DNA of 64,000 nucleotides, from assembly GCF_019093865.1 (NCBI RefSeq), contig NZ_JABJXD010000002.1, positions 248,001 to 312,000 on the forward strand. Reading direction: 5' to 3'. The translations under genes were made by a program, and so were the position numbers. Every line of letters begins with the position of its first letter. Positions within the stretch are counted from its first letter, which is position 1. The DNA comes from Lentibacillus saliphilus (GTDB lineage Bacteria > Bacillota > Bacilli > Bacillales > Amphibacillaceae). This document shows positions 35,618 to 45,567 of the stretch, in pieces. Under the pieces are notes generated by a model. It did no database searches, had not been told where the DNA came from, and worked only from the letters and a program-made list of their open reading frames with translations.

Positions 35618-36809
35618 TACATTCAAATATGCTGTACCTACCATTTTGTTTACATTGCTTGTATATAATGCTGCTATTCATACCTATCTTCCGTTCAAAG
35701 AATCAGCATATACAACGTTATCATGGACATTTAATATAAGTTTTTTTGTAATGGTTGTTCTTATGTTGAGGAAAAAAGACATTTTGTTAAATACCCAGTA
35801 CACCCTTTTTCATCTTGGGGTATCCATGTTTTTGATTGGTGTAGCAGTTATTGACCTTACAAAATCCCATGATCATAATAGTCTATTATTAATGATATTA
35901 TATATAAGTTTTTTTGTGGCTATTTCATACATTAGTTGGCGTCCGAAACAACTCCAAATATTTGGTGTTTTAGCTGTAGTTTTTTTACTGTGGATTGTGT
36001 TTCAGTGGAGCCAAGCAGGGTATATAGATAATCGTTATTCAGGTTACTTTTACAATACAAATGTAAAAGGTATTTTTGTTGCGTCTTTAATTTTTTTCCC
36101 AATAGCAGCCTATCGCAACGCTCCAATATACCTAAGGATATTTTATACAGTGGGAATAATCGGTGGACTTGTGATGACTTATGTCTCGACTGCCCGCTCT
36201 GCTATGCTTTTACTGGTAGTTGCTATAGGAGCTTGGCTTGTTTTAAGATTTAGCAACAAACTGTTTTTTTATTTGTTTCATATCATTTTGCTTTGTAGTG
36301 CTTTATTTGTACTCGTTTATCATTTATTAGCAATGTCACGGTTTGCAACGGGCTTGAATGAGTGGTCCTTAGAGCAGTTTGGAAAGTCATTTTTTTCGGG
36401 TCGCCAGCATATTTGGGGAGAGTCTGTTCAATATGCGCTAAATGCCCCAATTTTGGGACATAAAGTGGGGATTGCCCCTAAAGATTTTATGGAAGGAACC
36501 CATTATGTTCATACTCATAATCAATATATCCAAATTTTCCTTGAAAGTGGCATTGTTGGTTTGGGCCTATTTGTTTTAATGCTTTATGGCATATGGGTTG
36601 TATTGCAAAAAAACCTTCAGTCGTCTGTCGTTCAATGGTCAGCCTGCTTTTTCCTTGGTATTTTAGTATATCAAACGGTTGAGATTTCTTTGTTTTTTAA
36701 TATGAAGCCAATCGGACTCTTTCACTGGTTTATGATAGGCTTAGGCGTTAGTGGTGTTCTGTTTCACCAAAAACAATCAAATAGACGTATACGACAACAC
36801 TATAAATGA
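35610..36809 (+). CDS. O-antigen ligase/polymerase-like membrane protein (second Wzy-like)
   Basis: The 399-residue product has about 11-12 membrane segments and a loop with SGRQHIWGESVQYALNAP and HVHTHNQYIQIFLESG, a pattern shared with Wzy_C/O-antigen ligase proteins (compare SDNQYIQIIVQTG in the protein encoded at 2775). ATG 35610 is preferred, with AGGAAAG upstream, to the longer frame from 35559. It overlaps tagA by 8 bases. A Wzy-like polymerase coupled to tagA is unusual, since poly(glycerol-phosphate) teichoic acid needs no Wzy. It suggests that a second polymer shares the TagA-type linkage unit, or that the wall polymer is block-assembled (inference). Confidence 0.78.
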   Translation: MSNTFKYAVPTILFTLLVYNAAIHTYLPFKESAYTTLSWTFNISFFVMVVLMLRKKDILLNTQYTLFHLGVSMFLIGVAVIDLTKSHDHNSLLLMILYISFFVAISYISWRPKQLQIFGVLAVVFLLWIVFQWSQAGYIDNRYSGYFYNTNVKGIFVASLIFFPIAAYRNAPIYLRIFYTVGIIGGLVMTYVSTARSAMLLLVVAIGAWLVLRFSNKLFFYLFHIILLCSALFVLVYHLLAMSRFATGLNEWSLEQFGKSFFSGRQHIWGESVQYALNAPILGHKVGIAPKDFMEGTHYVHTHNQYIQIFLESGIVGLGLFVLMLYGIWVVLQKNLQSSVVQWSACFFLGILVYQTVEISLFFNMKPIGLFHWFMIGLGVSGVLFHQKQSNRRIRQHYK

Positions 36810-36842
36810 TTTATGTTTATATCCAGTAGGAGAGTGATACTA

Positions 36843-37403
36843 TTGAAAACCATCACGATAACAGGTTATAAACCAATGGAATTAAATATCTTTAAGGAAG
36901 ATGACCCACGCATTCAATTTATTAAAAAGGCACTTGAGAAAAGGCTCATCGCATTCATTGAAGAAGGCTTGGAATGGGTATTGATTTCTGGGCAAATGGG
37001 TGTGGAGCTTTGGGCAGCTGATGTCGTTATGGCGCTTAAAGATGAGTATGACATCAATGTGGCGATTGTGCCGCCATTTGAGAATCAAGATGCACGGTGG
37101 CCTGATGCTCTTAAAGAAAAATATGAAGAAATGACGATGTTGGCTGATTTTTTCCAACCGCTTTATAAGGGAGAATATAAAGCACCGTACCAATTTAGGG
37201 CAAAGGATACTTGGTTAATCGACAAAAGCGATGGAGTTCTTTTGCTTGTTGACGAAGATTATCCCGCAAGTGTCCAGTATTTCTTGGCAATTGCTCAATC
37301 GACAGAAAACTATCCCATTTTCACAATAACGCCAGCTGATATAGACGATGTTGTAGAAGAGATGCGTATGAGTGATCCGGCTTATTGGGATGAATCCTAC
37401 TAA
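36843..37403 (+). CDS. YpsA-like SLOG/DUF1273 protein
   Basis: This 186-residue cytoplasmic protein of the DUF1273 family begins TITITGYKPMEL and contains LISGQMGVELWAADV and LLLVDEDYP, typical of the Rossmann-like SLOG fold of YpsA. TTG 36843 is chosen because GTAGGAGAG lies 8-16 bases upstream. YpsA influences cell division in B. subtilis and is proposed to bind a nucleotide or NAD-derived ligand; its biochemistry is not settled. In B. subtilis its gene lies beside gpsB, so the position behind wall-polymer genes is unusual. Confidence 0.85.
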   Translation: MKTITITGYKPMELNIFKEDDPRIQFIKKALEKRLIAFIEEGLEWVLISGQMGVELWAADVVMALKDEYDINVAIVPPFENQDARWPDALKEKYEEMTMLADFFQPLYKGEYKAPYQFRAKDTWLIDKSDGVLLLVDEDYPASVQYFLAIAQSTENYPIFTITPADIDDVVEEMRMSDPAYWDESY

Positions 37404-37596
37404 TAGATTGAAGTCGTCCATGACTCGACAGTATTTCCCGGGAAATGACATATTTGCAATATCAGCCGCTTATTGAAATACACTTCGACATATTCATAAC
37501 TTCTACTATACTGCCACAATTTTTCCACCATGTGAAAAGATGCTCCAACATTCTGAAGTGAAAAGTCATCTATACTTTTTGGCATACTTTCATAAT

Positions 37597-37615
37597 GAAC
37601 ATGGTATACATGTTC
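37597..37615. promoter_or_regulatory. Inverted repeat in the glpF leader
   Basis: GAACATG-GTATA-CATGTTC is a perfect 7-bp dyad 26 bases before the glpF Shine-Dalgarno site, directly after a CATAAT that could be a -10 box. It could be an operator or a small RNA hairpin. Confidence 0.4.
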
Positions 37616-37656
37616 TAAATGGTTGTTTTCTTTCTACCTAAAAAGGAGTGGATGGA

Positions 37657-38484
37657 ATGACAGAGTTTATGGCTGAAGTGATTGGCACGATGATCCTAAT
37701 GATACTTGGATCAGGCGTCGTAGCAGGTGTTACGTTAAAGCGTAATAAGTCAGAAGGTGCAGGATGGATTGTTGTGACGGTCGCATGGGGTTTGGCGGTT
37801 GCGATGGCGGTATATGCCGTCGGAAGTGTCTCAGGTGCTCATATTAATCCAGCGGTTACAGTTGGACTAGCTTCTGCTGGTGAGTTTCCGTGGGAAAAGG
37901 TACCGATGTATGTGATTGCGCAGATGATTGGGGCGTTTTTAGGAGCATTCATTGCTTATCTGAATTATTTACCTCACTGGCGCAAAACAGAAGATCCGGC
38001 TGTTAAGCTGGGCGTTTTTTCTACGGCGCCTGCTATTCGTCATCCGTTATCGAATTTGCTAACAGAGATTATTGCAACATTTATCTTGTTATTAGGCATT
38101 ATGTTTATCGGAGCAAATGAATATACAGAGGGCTGGAATCCGTTATTAATCGGATTGTTAATCGTTTCAATTGGCATGTCGCTAGGTGGACCTACAGGGT
38201 TTGCGATTAATCCTGCGCGTGACTTAGCACCGAGACTTGCTCATGCGTTTTTGCCGATTCCTGGTAAGGGTGGCTCTGATTGGGGCTATGCATGGATTCC
38301 TGTTGTTGGTCCTATCATTGGTGGTGTCTATGGCACGCTTTTTTATCAGTCCATTTTTCAGAATTCGTATACAACACTGTTTTGGATCATGAGTGCGATC
38401 GTAGGCGTGATTGTTGTGATTGCAGTGATGAGCCAGATGTCGCATAATGGTGCAAAACAAACAGGGAAAAATGGCGTGGCTTAA
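37657..38484 (+). CDS. glpF: Glycerol uptake facilitator (aquaglyceroporin, MIP family)
   Basis: The 275-residue membrane channel has six helices and the two NPA-type half-helices: SGAHINPAVTVG (about 61-72) and GFAINPARDLAPR (about 184-196). The Asp after NPAR is characteristic of glycerol-conducting members. It brings glycerol into the cell for the kinase encoded next. ATG 37657 with AAAAGGAG 8 bases upstream is preferred to GTG 37648, which lies within that ribosome site. Confidence 0.93.
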   Translation: MTEFMAEVIGTMILMILGSGVVAGVTLKRNKSEGAGWIVVTVAWGLAVAMAVYAVGSVSGAHINPAVTVGLASAGEFPWEKVPMYVIAQMIGAFLGAFIAYLNYLPHWRKTEDPAVKLGVFSTAPAIRHPLSNLLTEIIATFILLLGIMFIGANEYTEGWNPLLIGLLIVSIGMSLGGPTGFAINPARDLAPRLAHAFLPIPGKGGSDWGYAWIPVVGPIIGGVYGTLFYQSIFQNSYTTLFWIMSAIVGVIVVIAVMSQMSHNGAKQTGKNGVA

Positions 38485-38535
38485 ATGCCTACTTCCATAT
38501 AAGGGTACATCAGTATTGAAACACGAAAGATATAA

Positions 38536-40044
<1,509 letters not shown>

Positions 40045-40388
40045 ATGAAGTAAAATATAATTGAGCAAAGTTGTGTGAGTATTTAACTCGGTGTAGTTGA
40101 CCCAGCTTATATTGTGTGACCATATCTTTATCGGAGGGGCTAATGTGAAGTTGGCTCCTTTCGTGTGTCTTCTGAGTTGTCATATAATCTATTTGGTCTA
40201 TTGACATAAATAATAGATAAATTATAACTAGATTTTCTCATTTATGTTATAATTTCTTGTATAATGTCGAAATAAAGAGTAGGGCATTTTTTACATAAAA
40301 TAAGCATCTTTTCATCTATCAATATGATATACTCATAGTTATTGTTAAAAGATGGCATAAGTTGAAGAAACAAAACGGAGGTACATTC
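40045..40388. other. 344-bp intergenic region after glpK
   Basis: It contains a weak GGAG...CTCC hairpin at about 40133-40160 that might end the glpFK transcript, and the promoter described at 40201-40228. Nothing else is recognised. Confidence 0.4.
40201..40228 (+). promoter_or_regulatory. Promoter for the chain-length regulator/kinase operon
   Basis: Perfect TTGACA (-35) is followed after 16 bases by TATAAC (-10). Additional TATAAT sequences occur at 40248-40253 and 40260-40265 without good -35 boxes. Confidence 0.5.
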
Positions 40389-41150
40389 ATGGAAGAAACG
40401 ATTTCATTGCAGGAGATATTTGTCGTCATAAAGAAACGGCTGCTCCTCATAATTAGTTTAGTGATTGGTGCAGGGCTGATTGCTGCTGGGATTAGTTATT
40501 TTGTATTAACACCAACCTATCAGTCTACCTCTCAATTTATTGTAAATCAAGGGCAACAAGATCCAACAGCACAATATAATGTTAATGATATTCGAACGAA
40601 CTTAGAACTGATTAGTACATATAATGTCATTATTAAAAGCCCCGCTGTTCTTGATGATGTCGTTGCTGATTTAGACCTACCTTATTCATCAGGGGTTTTG
40701 GGAGAGAAAATTCAAGTCTCTAGTGAGCAAAACTCTCAAGTGGTCACGGTAACTGCGACAGACCCGAGCAGTTCGATGGCGACAGAAATAGCTAATACAG
40801 TTGTAGAAGTTTTCCAAGAAAAAATCCCTGTTTTAATGAATGGGGTTGATAATGTTAGTGTTCTGTCAGAAGCAAAGACAGCAGCCGATCCGACCCCAGT
40901 ATCACCAAAGCCGCTATTAAACATTGCGATTGCAATTGTGCTCGGTGGCATGGTCGGTGTAGGACTCGCATTCCTTCTTGAATACCTTGATACAACCGTT
41001 AAAACTGAACAAGATATTGAAAAGCATTTAAAATTACCTGTGTTAGGTATTGTTACCCATGTGTCAGAAAGTGAATTAAGAGGTAATATTCCGTCTGCCA
41101 ATAGACGTGAGAGGGGGAAAGGGCATGTTCCGCAAAAAAGATCGGTTTAA
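40389..41150 (+). CDS. Wzz/YveK-type polysaccharide co-polymerase (tyrosine kinase modulator)
   Basis: The 253-residue protein has a Wzz domain flanked by two membrane helices (about 22-44 and 178-200), the second preceded by the proline-rich PTPVSPKPLLN motif. ISLQEIFVVIKKR at the start is typical of YveK/CapA/CpsC. These proteins control chain length of exported polysaccharide and activate the partner BY-kinase. ATG 40389 has CGGAGG upstream; an in-frame TTG at 40362 lacks one. It overlaps the kinase gene by 26 bases. Confidence 0.9.
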   Translation: MEETISLQEIFVVIKKRLLLIISLVIGAGLIAAGISYFVLTPTYQSTSQFIVNQGQQDPTAQYNVNDIRTNLELISTYNVIIKSPAVLDDVVADLDLPYSSGVLGEKIQVSSEQNSQVVTVTATDPSSSMATEIANTVVEVFQEKIPVLMNGVDNVSVLSEAKTAADPTPVSPKPLLNIAIAIVLGGMVGVGLAFLLEYLDTTVKTEQDIEKHLKLPVLGIVTHVSESELRGNIPSANRRERGKGHVPQKRSV

Positions 41151-41823
41151 AAATAATAAAACGGCACGCGCCCTCATTACCAAATTAAACCCGCGTTCAC
41201 CTGTTAGCGAACAATACCGAACGATCCGGACAAATTTACAGTTTTCATCTGTTGATGAAAACATGCAAACGATTATGCTAACATCATCAGGACCAGGTGA
41301 AGGTAAGTCAATGACAGCCGCAAATCTTGCAGTTGTTTATGCCAAGCAAGATAAAAAAGTTTTGCTCATTGATGCCGATTTGCGTAAGCCAACTGTTCAC
41401 TACACATTTGGTTTGAACAATTTATCAGGTTTGAGCAACGTCTTGGTTGGTGAATCGAACTTGGAAGATGCGATTAGTATGACAGACGTGCCGGGTTTAG
41501 AAGTCATGTCTTGTGGTCCAATTCCGCCGAATCCTTCTGAGTTACTCGGCTCAAAGCGTATGAAGGCATTGATTCAGCACGCTAGACAGTCATATGATAT
41601 GATTATTTTTGATACACCACCAGTTCTGGCGGTTACGGACGCACAAATTCTTGCAAACCAATGTGATGGTGCATTACTCGTTGTAAGAAGTAAAGTAACA
41701 GACACAGAAGGTGCTAAAAAAGCTGTTGAGCTGCTTAGTGCAGGCGACACGAAAATACTTGGAACGGTATTAAACGATGTAGAGGCTAAGAATTCAAACT
41801 ACTACTATTACTACGGAACATAA
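41125..41823 (+). CDS. CpsD/YwqD-type bacterial tyrosine autokinase
   Basis: The 232-residue BY-kinase has Walker A SGPGEGKSM, Walker A' LLIDADLRKP and Walker B MIIFDTPPV. A C-terminal cluster of five tyrosines (NYYYYYGT) provides the autophosphorylation sites. With the YveK-like protein it regulates capsule or exopolysaccharide assembly and phosphorylates proteins such as UDP-glucose dehydrogenases in related species. ATG 41125 follows GGGGGAAAGGG. A terminator follows directly and no phosphatase, dehydrogenase or glycosyltransferase gene accompanies the pair. Confidence 0.93.
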   Translation: MFRKKDRFKNNKTARALITKLNPRSPVSEQYRTIRTNLQFSSVDENMQTIMLTSSGPGEGKSMTAANLAVVYAKQDKKVLLIDADLRKPTVHYTFGLNNLSGLSNVLVGESNLEDAISMTDVPGLEVMSCGPIPPNPSELLGSKRMKALIQHARQSYDMIIFDTPPVLAVTDAQILANQCDGALLVVRSKVTDTEGAKKAVELLSAGDTKILGTVLNDVEAKNSNYYYYYGT

Positions 41824-41837
41824 TAGAAACTATTAAA

Positions 41838-41882
41838 GGCAGCTTGCGTCTCATGATTTTTGAGGCTTAAGCTGCTTTTTTA
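41838..41882 (+). terminator. Intrinsic terminator after the kinase gene
   Basis: GCAGCTT (41839-41845) pairs with AAGCTGC (41869-41875), with an inner stem of about six pairs, followed by TTTTTT. Confidence 0.8.
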
Positions 41883-41953
41883 TTTTGTGTGCGCTTATCA
41901 AAACGTCCACATCTAATATGTTAATTATAAATGACAGAAAAAATAAACATCGT

Positions 41954-41983
41954 TTGACAAGAGAGCTCATGTAGTTGTATAAT
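41954..41983 (+). promoter_or_regulatory. Strong sigma-A promoter for the sulfatase/binding-protein operon
   Basis: Perfect TTGACA and TATAAT boxes are separated by 18 bases, about 237 bases before the sulfatase start. Confidence 0.7.
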
Positions 41984-41992
41984 TTAACAAAA

Positions 41993-42013
41993 TTAATTTA
42001 ACTAATTATCTAA
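41993..42013. promoter_or_regulatory. Candidate operator (TTAATTTAA element, promoter A)
   Basis: TTAATTTAA begins 9 bases after the -10 box and overlaps the expected transcription start. The adjacent TAATTATCTAA (42003-42013) recurs exactly at 63492-63502. Confidence 0.45.
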
Positions 42014-42114
42014 TTCTGTTATTAGTGATCGTGGTCGATATAAGAACTTAGTTATATGGCGTTATAAGGCTAACATATCTTTTTATATATCCTTGTTTTT
42101 CTTGTTAATCATTT

Positions 42115-42128
42115 TGAACGCGGTTACA
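42115..42128. promoter_or_regulatory. Candidate cre (CcpA) site
   Basis: On the minus strand it reads TGTAACCGCGTTCA, close to the cre consensus TGNAARCGNWWWCA. Placed between promoter and gene, it could act as a roadblock for catabolite repression. Confidence 0.45.
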
Positions 42129-42219
42129 TGTCTAAAAATTTAAAAGGTATCATATGATTAGCCATTATACATTAATTAACTTAAGTAACATATATATTTA
42201 AAACTATAGGAGGATCACA

Positions 42220-43728
42220 ATGAGAAAGCCAAACATTCTACTGATAACAAGTGATCAGCAGCATTTTGATACGATCGGTGCGTTTAACGAGGAAATTTCA
42301 TCGCCAAATTTAGATCGGCTTGTTCAAGAAGGCACAACTTTTTCCCGTGCTTATTGTCCCAATCCAACGTGTACACCATCACGTGCTTCAATCATTACTG
42401 GGTTATATCCGAGTCAACATGGGGCATGGACCTTGGGGACAAAGCTTATGGAAGATCGGCATACAGTAGGTGAGGACTTCAGTGAAAATGGTTATCGAAC
42501 CGCTCTTATTGGTAAAGCCCATTTTCAGCCCCTACGTGCAACTGAGGAGTATCCATCATTGGAATCATATCCATTATTACAAGATCTCGAATTTTGGAAG
42601 CGTTTTAATGAACCGTTTTATGGGTTTGAACATACCGAATTGGCACGAAATCATACAAATGAAGCCCATGTAGGTCAGCACTATGCTCTTTGGTTGGAAG
42701 AAAAAGGGTGCATGAATTGGCGTGATTATTTTGTTAGTCCGACTGGCACAATGGATCGAACGATCGAACATAAATGGCCAATCCCTGAAGAATACCACTA
42801 TAATACGTGGATTGCAGAACGAACAAATCTCAAAATGGAATCCTACGTTCAGAATGACGAGTCGTTTTTTATGTGGGCAAGCTTTTTTGATCCACATCCA
42901 CCATACTTAATACCAGAACCTTGGGATACGATGTATGATCCGGAACAATTGACAATCCCTCAAGGTGTTGATGGTGAGCACGATAAAAATCCACCACATT
43001 TCCAGATGACGCAAGAAGAAGATCCAGATTTCTCTTATTACAATGAAACAAAAAAAGGCGCCCATGGTTATCATTCTCACAAAATATCAGAGGAACGCCA
43101 TAAACGCATTACTGCAACCTACTACGGAATGGTTAGCATGATGGACAAATACATCGGAAAAATACTCGATAAGCTGGATGAGCTAGGGATAGCGGATGAA
43201 ACAATTGTCGTCTTTACGACTGATCACGGTCACTTTTTTGGACAACACGGATTGCAGGCAAAGGGCGGCTTTCACTATGAGGATTTAATTAAATTACCAT
43301 TCATTGTCCGCTATCCTGGAAACGTGCCAGCTGGTCGCATTTCGACTGCAATGCAGTCACTTGTTGATTTAGCTCCGACATTTTTAACGTTGGCGGGTAT
43401 CCATGTTCCCCACCATATGACAGGCGTTGATCAAAGTAGTGTTTGGTTAGGAAATAAAGATGCTGCTAGAGATCATGTTATTTGTGAATTCCGCCATGAG
43501 CCTACCGCCATTCATCAAAAGACATATGTTGATGAACGGTATAAGATCACCGTATATTACAACGAAACATACGGTGAGATATTTGATTTGCAAGAGGACC
43601 CGGGTGAATTTGATAATTTATGGGACAATCCCGATTATCAGGCGTTAAAGCAAGACCTATTACTCAAATACATTTGGGCTGAGCTTGGTAAAGAGTCTAT
43701 GCCTATGCCGAGAATTTGGGGGGCTTAG
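42220..43728 (+). CDS. Sulfatase (type I, formylglycine-dependent)
   Basis: The 502-residue arylsulfatase-fold enzyme has the maturation motif CTPSR at Cys51-Arg55, so Cys51 should become formylglycine. Calcium ligands are provided by ITSDQQ at the start and by VVFTTDHGHFFGQHG (about 328-342). It should remove sulfate esters from a sugar. There is no signal peptide, implying cytoplasmic action on imported sulfated oligosaccharides. AGGAGG precedes the ATG. The gene opens an operon with two binding lipoprotein genes. Other sulfatase-fold enzymes such as phosphonate hydrolases also carry CxPxR, but the setting favours carbohydrate sulfate. Confidence 0.88.
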   Translation: MRKPNILLITSDQQHFDTIGAFNEEISSPNLDRLVQEGTTFSRAYCPNPTCTPSRASIITGLYPSQHGAWTLGTKLMEDRHTVGEDFSENGYRTALIGKAHFQPLRATEEYPSLESYPLLQDLEFWKRFNEPFYGFEHTELARNHTNEAHVGQHYALWLEEKGCMNWRDYFVSPTGTMDRTIEHKWPIPEEYHYNTWIAERTNLKMESYVQNDESFFMWASFFDPHPPYLIPEPWDTMYDPEQLTIPQGVDGEHDKNPPHFQMTQEEDPDFSYYNETKKGAHGYHSHKISEERHKRITATYYGMVSMMDKYIGKILDKLDELGIADETIVVFTTDHGHFFGQHGLQAKGGFHYEDLIKLPFIVRYPGNVPAGRISTAMQSLVDLAPTFLTLAGIHVPHHMTGVDQSSVWLGNKDAARDHVICEFRHEPTAIHQKTYVDERYKITVYYNETYGEIFDLQEDPGEFDNLWDNPDYQALKQDLLLKYIWAELGKESMPMPRIWGA

Positions 43729-43753
43729 GTAAGAGAATCAAGTGATGAAATCC

Positions 43754-43795
43754 AGAAAGTCTTTATAAATGAAGAATATGTAAAGGCTTTCTTTT
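43754..43795 (+). terminator. Weak hairpin between sulfatase and binding-protein genes
   Basis: A 12-bp stem including one G-U pair (43754-43765 with 43781-43792) is followed by only a short T run. It may be a partial terminator or an mRNA stabiliser. Confidence 0.4.
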
Positions 43796-43921
43796 GGATA
43801 AAAAAGCGCAGCATTGAAAGGGGGCGTTGCGGTCAACACAAGTGAGCTATGCTAGGACACTGTTGTAACAACGTTGGTATAAAAAAATGGGGGAAATATT
43901 TCAAAAAAGGGGGAGATTTCT

Positions 43922-45538
43922 ATGAAGTATGTAAAGCTTCTATTAGTAAGTATGCTCGTATTCATTTTGTTAGCAGCTTGTGGAAAGAAAGCTACGGAAG
44001 AGTACTCCGGTCCAACGGAAGAAGAATTAGAAAACCTTAATAAAGCTAATTTCCCTATTGTAAAGGATGAAATTACGTTAGACTTTTTCGCTGGCCAAGC
44101 TCCTGCAACGAACCCGAACTGGAATGACGTTATGATATTCAATGAATATGAAGACATGACCAATATTAAAGTCAACTGGAAGATGGTTCCTCACGAAACG
44201 TTAGCAGAACAAAGGAATCTAGCCTTTGGTGGAGGCAACTTACCCAATGCCTTTCATAGTGCATCAATAGGCGCTTCAGATTTAATGAAATATGGTGAGC
44301 AAGGGGTTCTCATTCCTCTTAATGATTTAATTGATGAGTTTGCTCCTAATTTTAAAAAGATATTAGAGGACTATCCAGAAGTAAAGAATTCTATAACGAT
44401 GCCTGATGGTAATATCTACTCACTCCCATTAATGAGTGATCCAAACTTTTTATCGTATCGAATGGGACCTAAGCCTTTTATTAATAAAGAATGGCTAGAT
44501 GAGCTAGGTATGGAAATGCCAGAAACAATTGAAGACTATTACACTTATTTAAAAGCAGTAAAGAATGAATCTCCAAGCAATGGTACCGTAGATGAAGTTC
44601 CATTTGGCGGTCCTTCTATAACATCGCTATATCAGTATTTATTGGGGTCATTTGGACTTGCAAACAAGGGCTCATCGGGTGGGCTACTCGACATTGATCC
44701 GGAAACGAACGACTATCGGTTCTTCCCAATTGCTGATCAGTACAAAGACCTTCTCGTATATATGAACAAGCTGTATAGTGAAGGATTGATCGAACAAAAC
44801 ATTTTTACAATTGACCACCATCAATACTTAGCGAATTCAGCTGCTGGAAAATATGGCAGCATTGTATGGTATAGCCCAACGCAAATCATGGGTAAAGAGG
44901 TTGGAAGTCAATATGTAGGTATGCCTGCACTTGAAGGTCCATATGGCGATAAAATGTGGACGACGTTGTATGATACTGTATTGAATCCAGGTGCCTTTGC
45001 TATTACGAGTGAAAATGAAAATCCAGCAGCAACTGTTAGATGGGTTGACTATTTTTACGGTGATGAAGGACTTAAGTTTTTCTTCATGGGTATTGAGGGA
45101 GAAACGTACGAAGAAGATGAAGACGGCAATATTGCTTATAAGGACCACATAATGAATAGTAAAGAAGGGCTTTCCTTTGAGGAGGAGCTTGCAAAGTATC
45201 TTACCTTTCCAGGTGGTGGCTTTCCGTCCATGACGAGTCAGAAATACTTTTTAGGTGCCGAAAGTTCACCAGAATCATTAGCTGTTGCTGAAAAGCTAGG
45301 TCAAAATTTGGCTGAGGACCGTTGGATTCGTATGCCACATACAAAAGAAGAAAATGATCAACTCAGAGGATTCGGTACGGACATTGAGAAATATGTAAGT
45401 GAAATGAGGGAGAAATTCATATCAGGTGCTGAGCCGATTTCAGAGTGGGACAACTATGTCAATGAACTAGAAAAAATGGGCTTAGAAGAGTATATGGACA
45501 TTAAGATTGATGCGATTGAAAGGCAGTATGATGAATAA
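43922..45538 (+). CDS. LplA-like extracellular solute-binding lipoprotein (copy 1)
   Basis: The 538-residue lipoprotein has a lipobox ending LLAAC at Cys20. It belongs to the LplA/YtcQ-like family 1 solute-binding proteins of Bacilli, which bind oligosaccharides for LplB/LplC permeases. Shared motifs are WNDVMIFNEYEDMTNI, GVLIPLNDLI, MPDGNIYSLP and FPGGGFPSM. AAAAGGGGGAG precedes the ATG. It is a close paralogue of the genes at 45568, 48730 and 61612; the next copy follows after only 29 bases, pointing to tandem duplication. The ligand is probably a fragment of the sulfated glycan processed by neighbouring enzymes. Confidence 0.9.
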   Translation: MKYVKLLLVSMLVFILLAACGKKATEEYSGPTEEELENLNKANFPIVKDEITLDFFAGQAPATNPNWNDVMIFNEYEDMTNIKVNWKMVPHETLAEQRNLAFGGGNLPNAFHSASIGASDLMKYGEQGVLIPLNDLIDEFAPNFKKILEDYPEVKNSITMPDGNIYSLPLMSDPNFLSYRMGPKPFINKEWLDELGMEMPETIEDYYTYLKAVKNESPSNGTVDEVPFGGPSITSLYQYLLGSFGLANKGSSGGLLDIDPETNDYRFFPIADQYKDLLVYMNKLYSEGLIEQNIFTIDHHQYLANSAAGKYGSIVWYSPTQIMGKEVGSQYVGMPALEGPYGDKMWTTLYDTVLNPGAFAITSENENPAATVRWVDYFYGDEGLKFFFMGIEGETYEEDEDGNIAYKDHIMNSKEGLSFEEELAKYLTFPGGGFPSMTSQKYFLGAESSPESLAVAEKLGQNLAEDRWIRMPHTKEENDQLRGFGTDIEKYVSEMREKFISGAEPISEWDNYVNELEKMGLEEYMDIKIDAIERQYDE

Positions 45539-45567
45539 ATTACAACAAAGAATGGAGCGGATTAACT

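Larger units (their letters stand above)
41883..42219. other. Regulatory region upstream of the sulfatase operon
   Basis: This 337-base stretch contains the strong promoter at 41954-41983, the shared TTAATTTAA element, a cre-like site at 42115-42128 and an AT-rich leader of about 200 bases. I see no small gene in it. Confidence 0.55.

Noticed and set aside
40133-40160. Terminator for glpFK
   Set aside because: The GGAG/CTCC hairpin has a bulge and no proper T tract; evidence too weak for a separate call.
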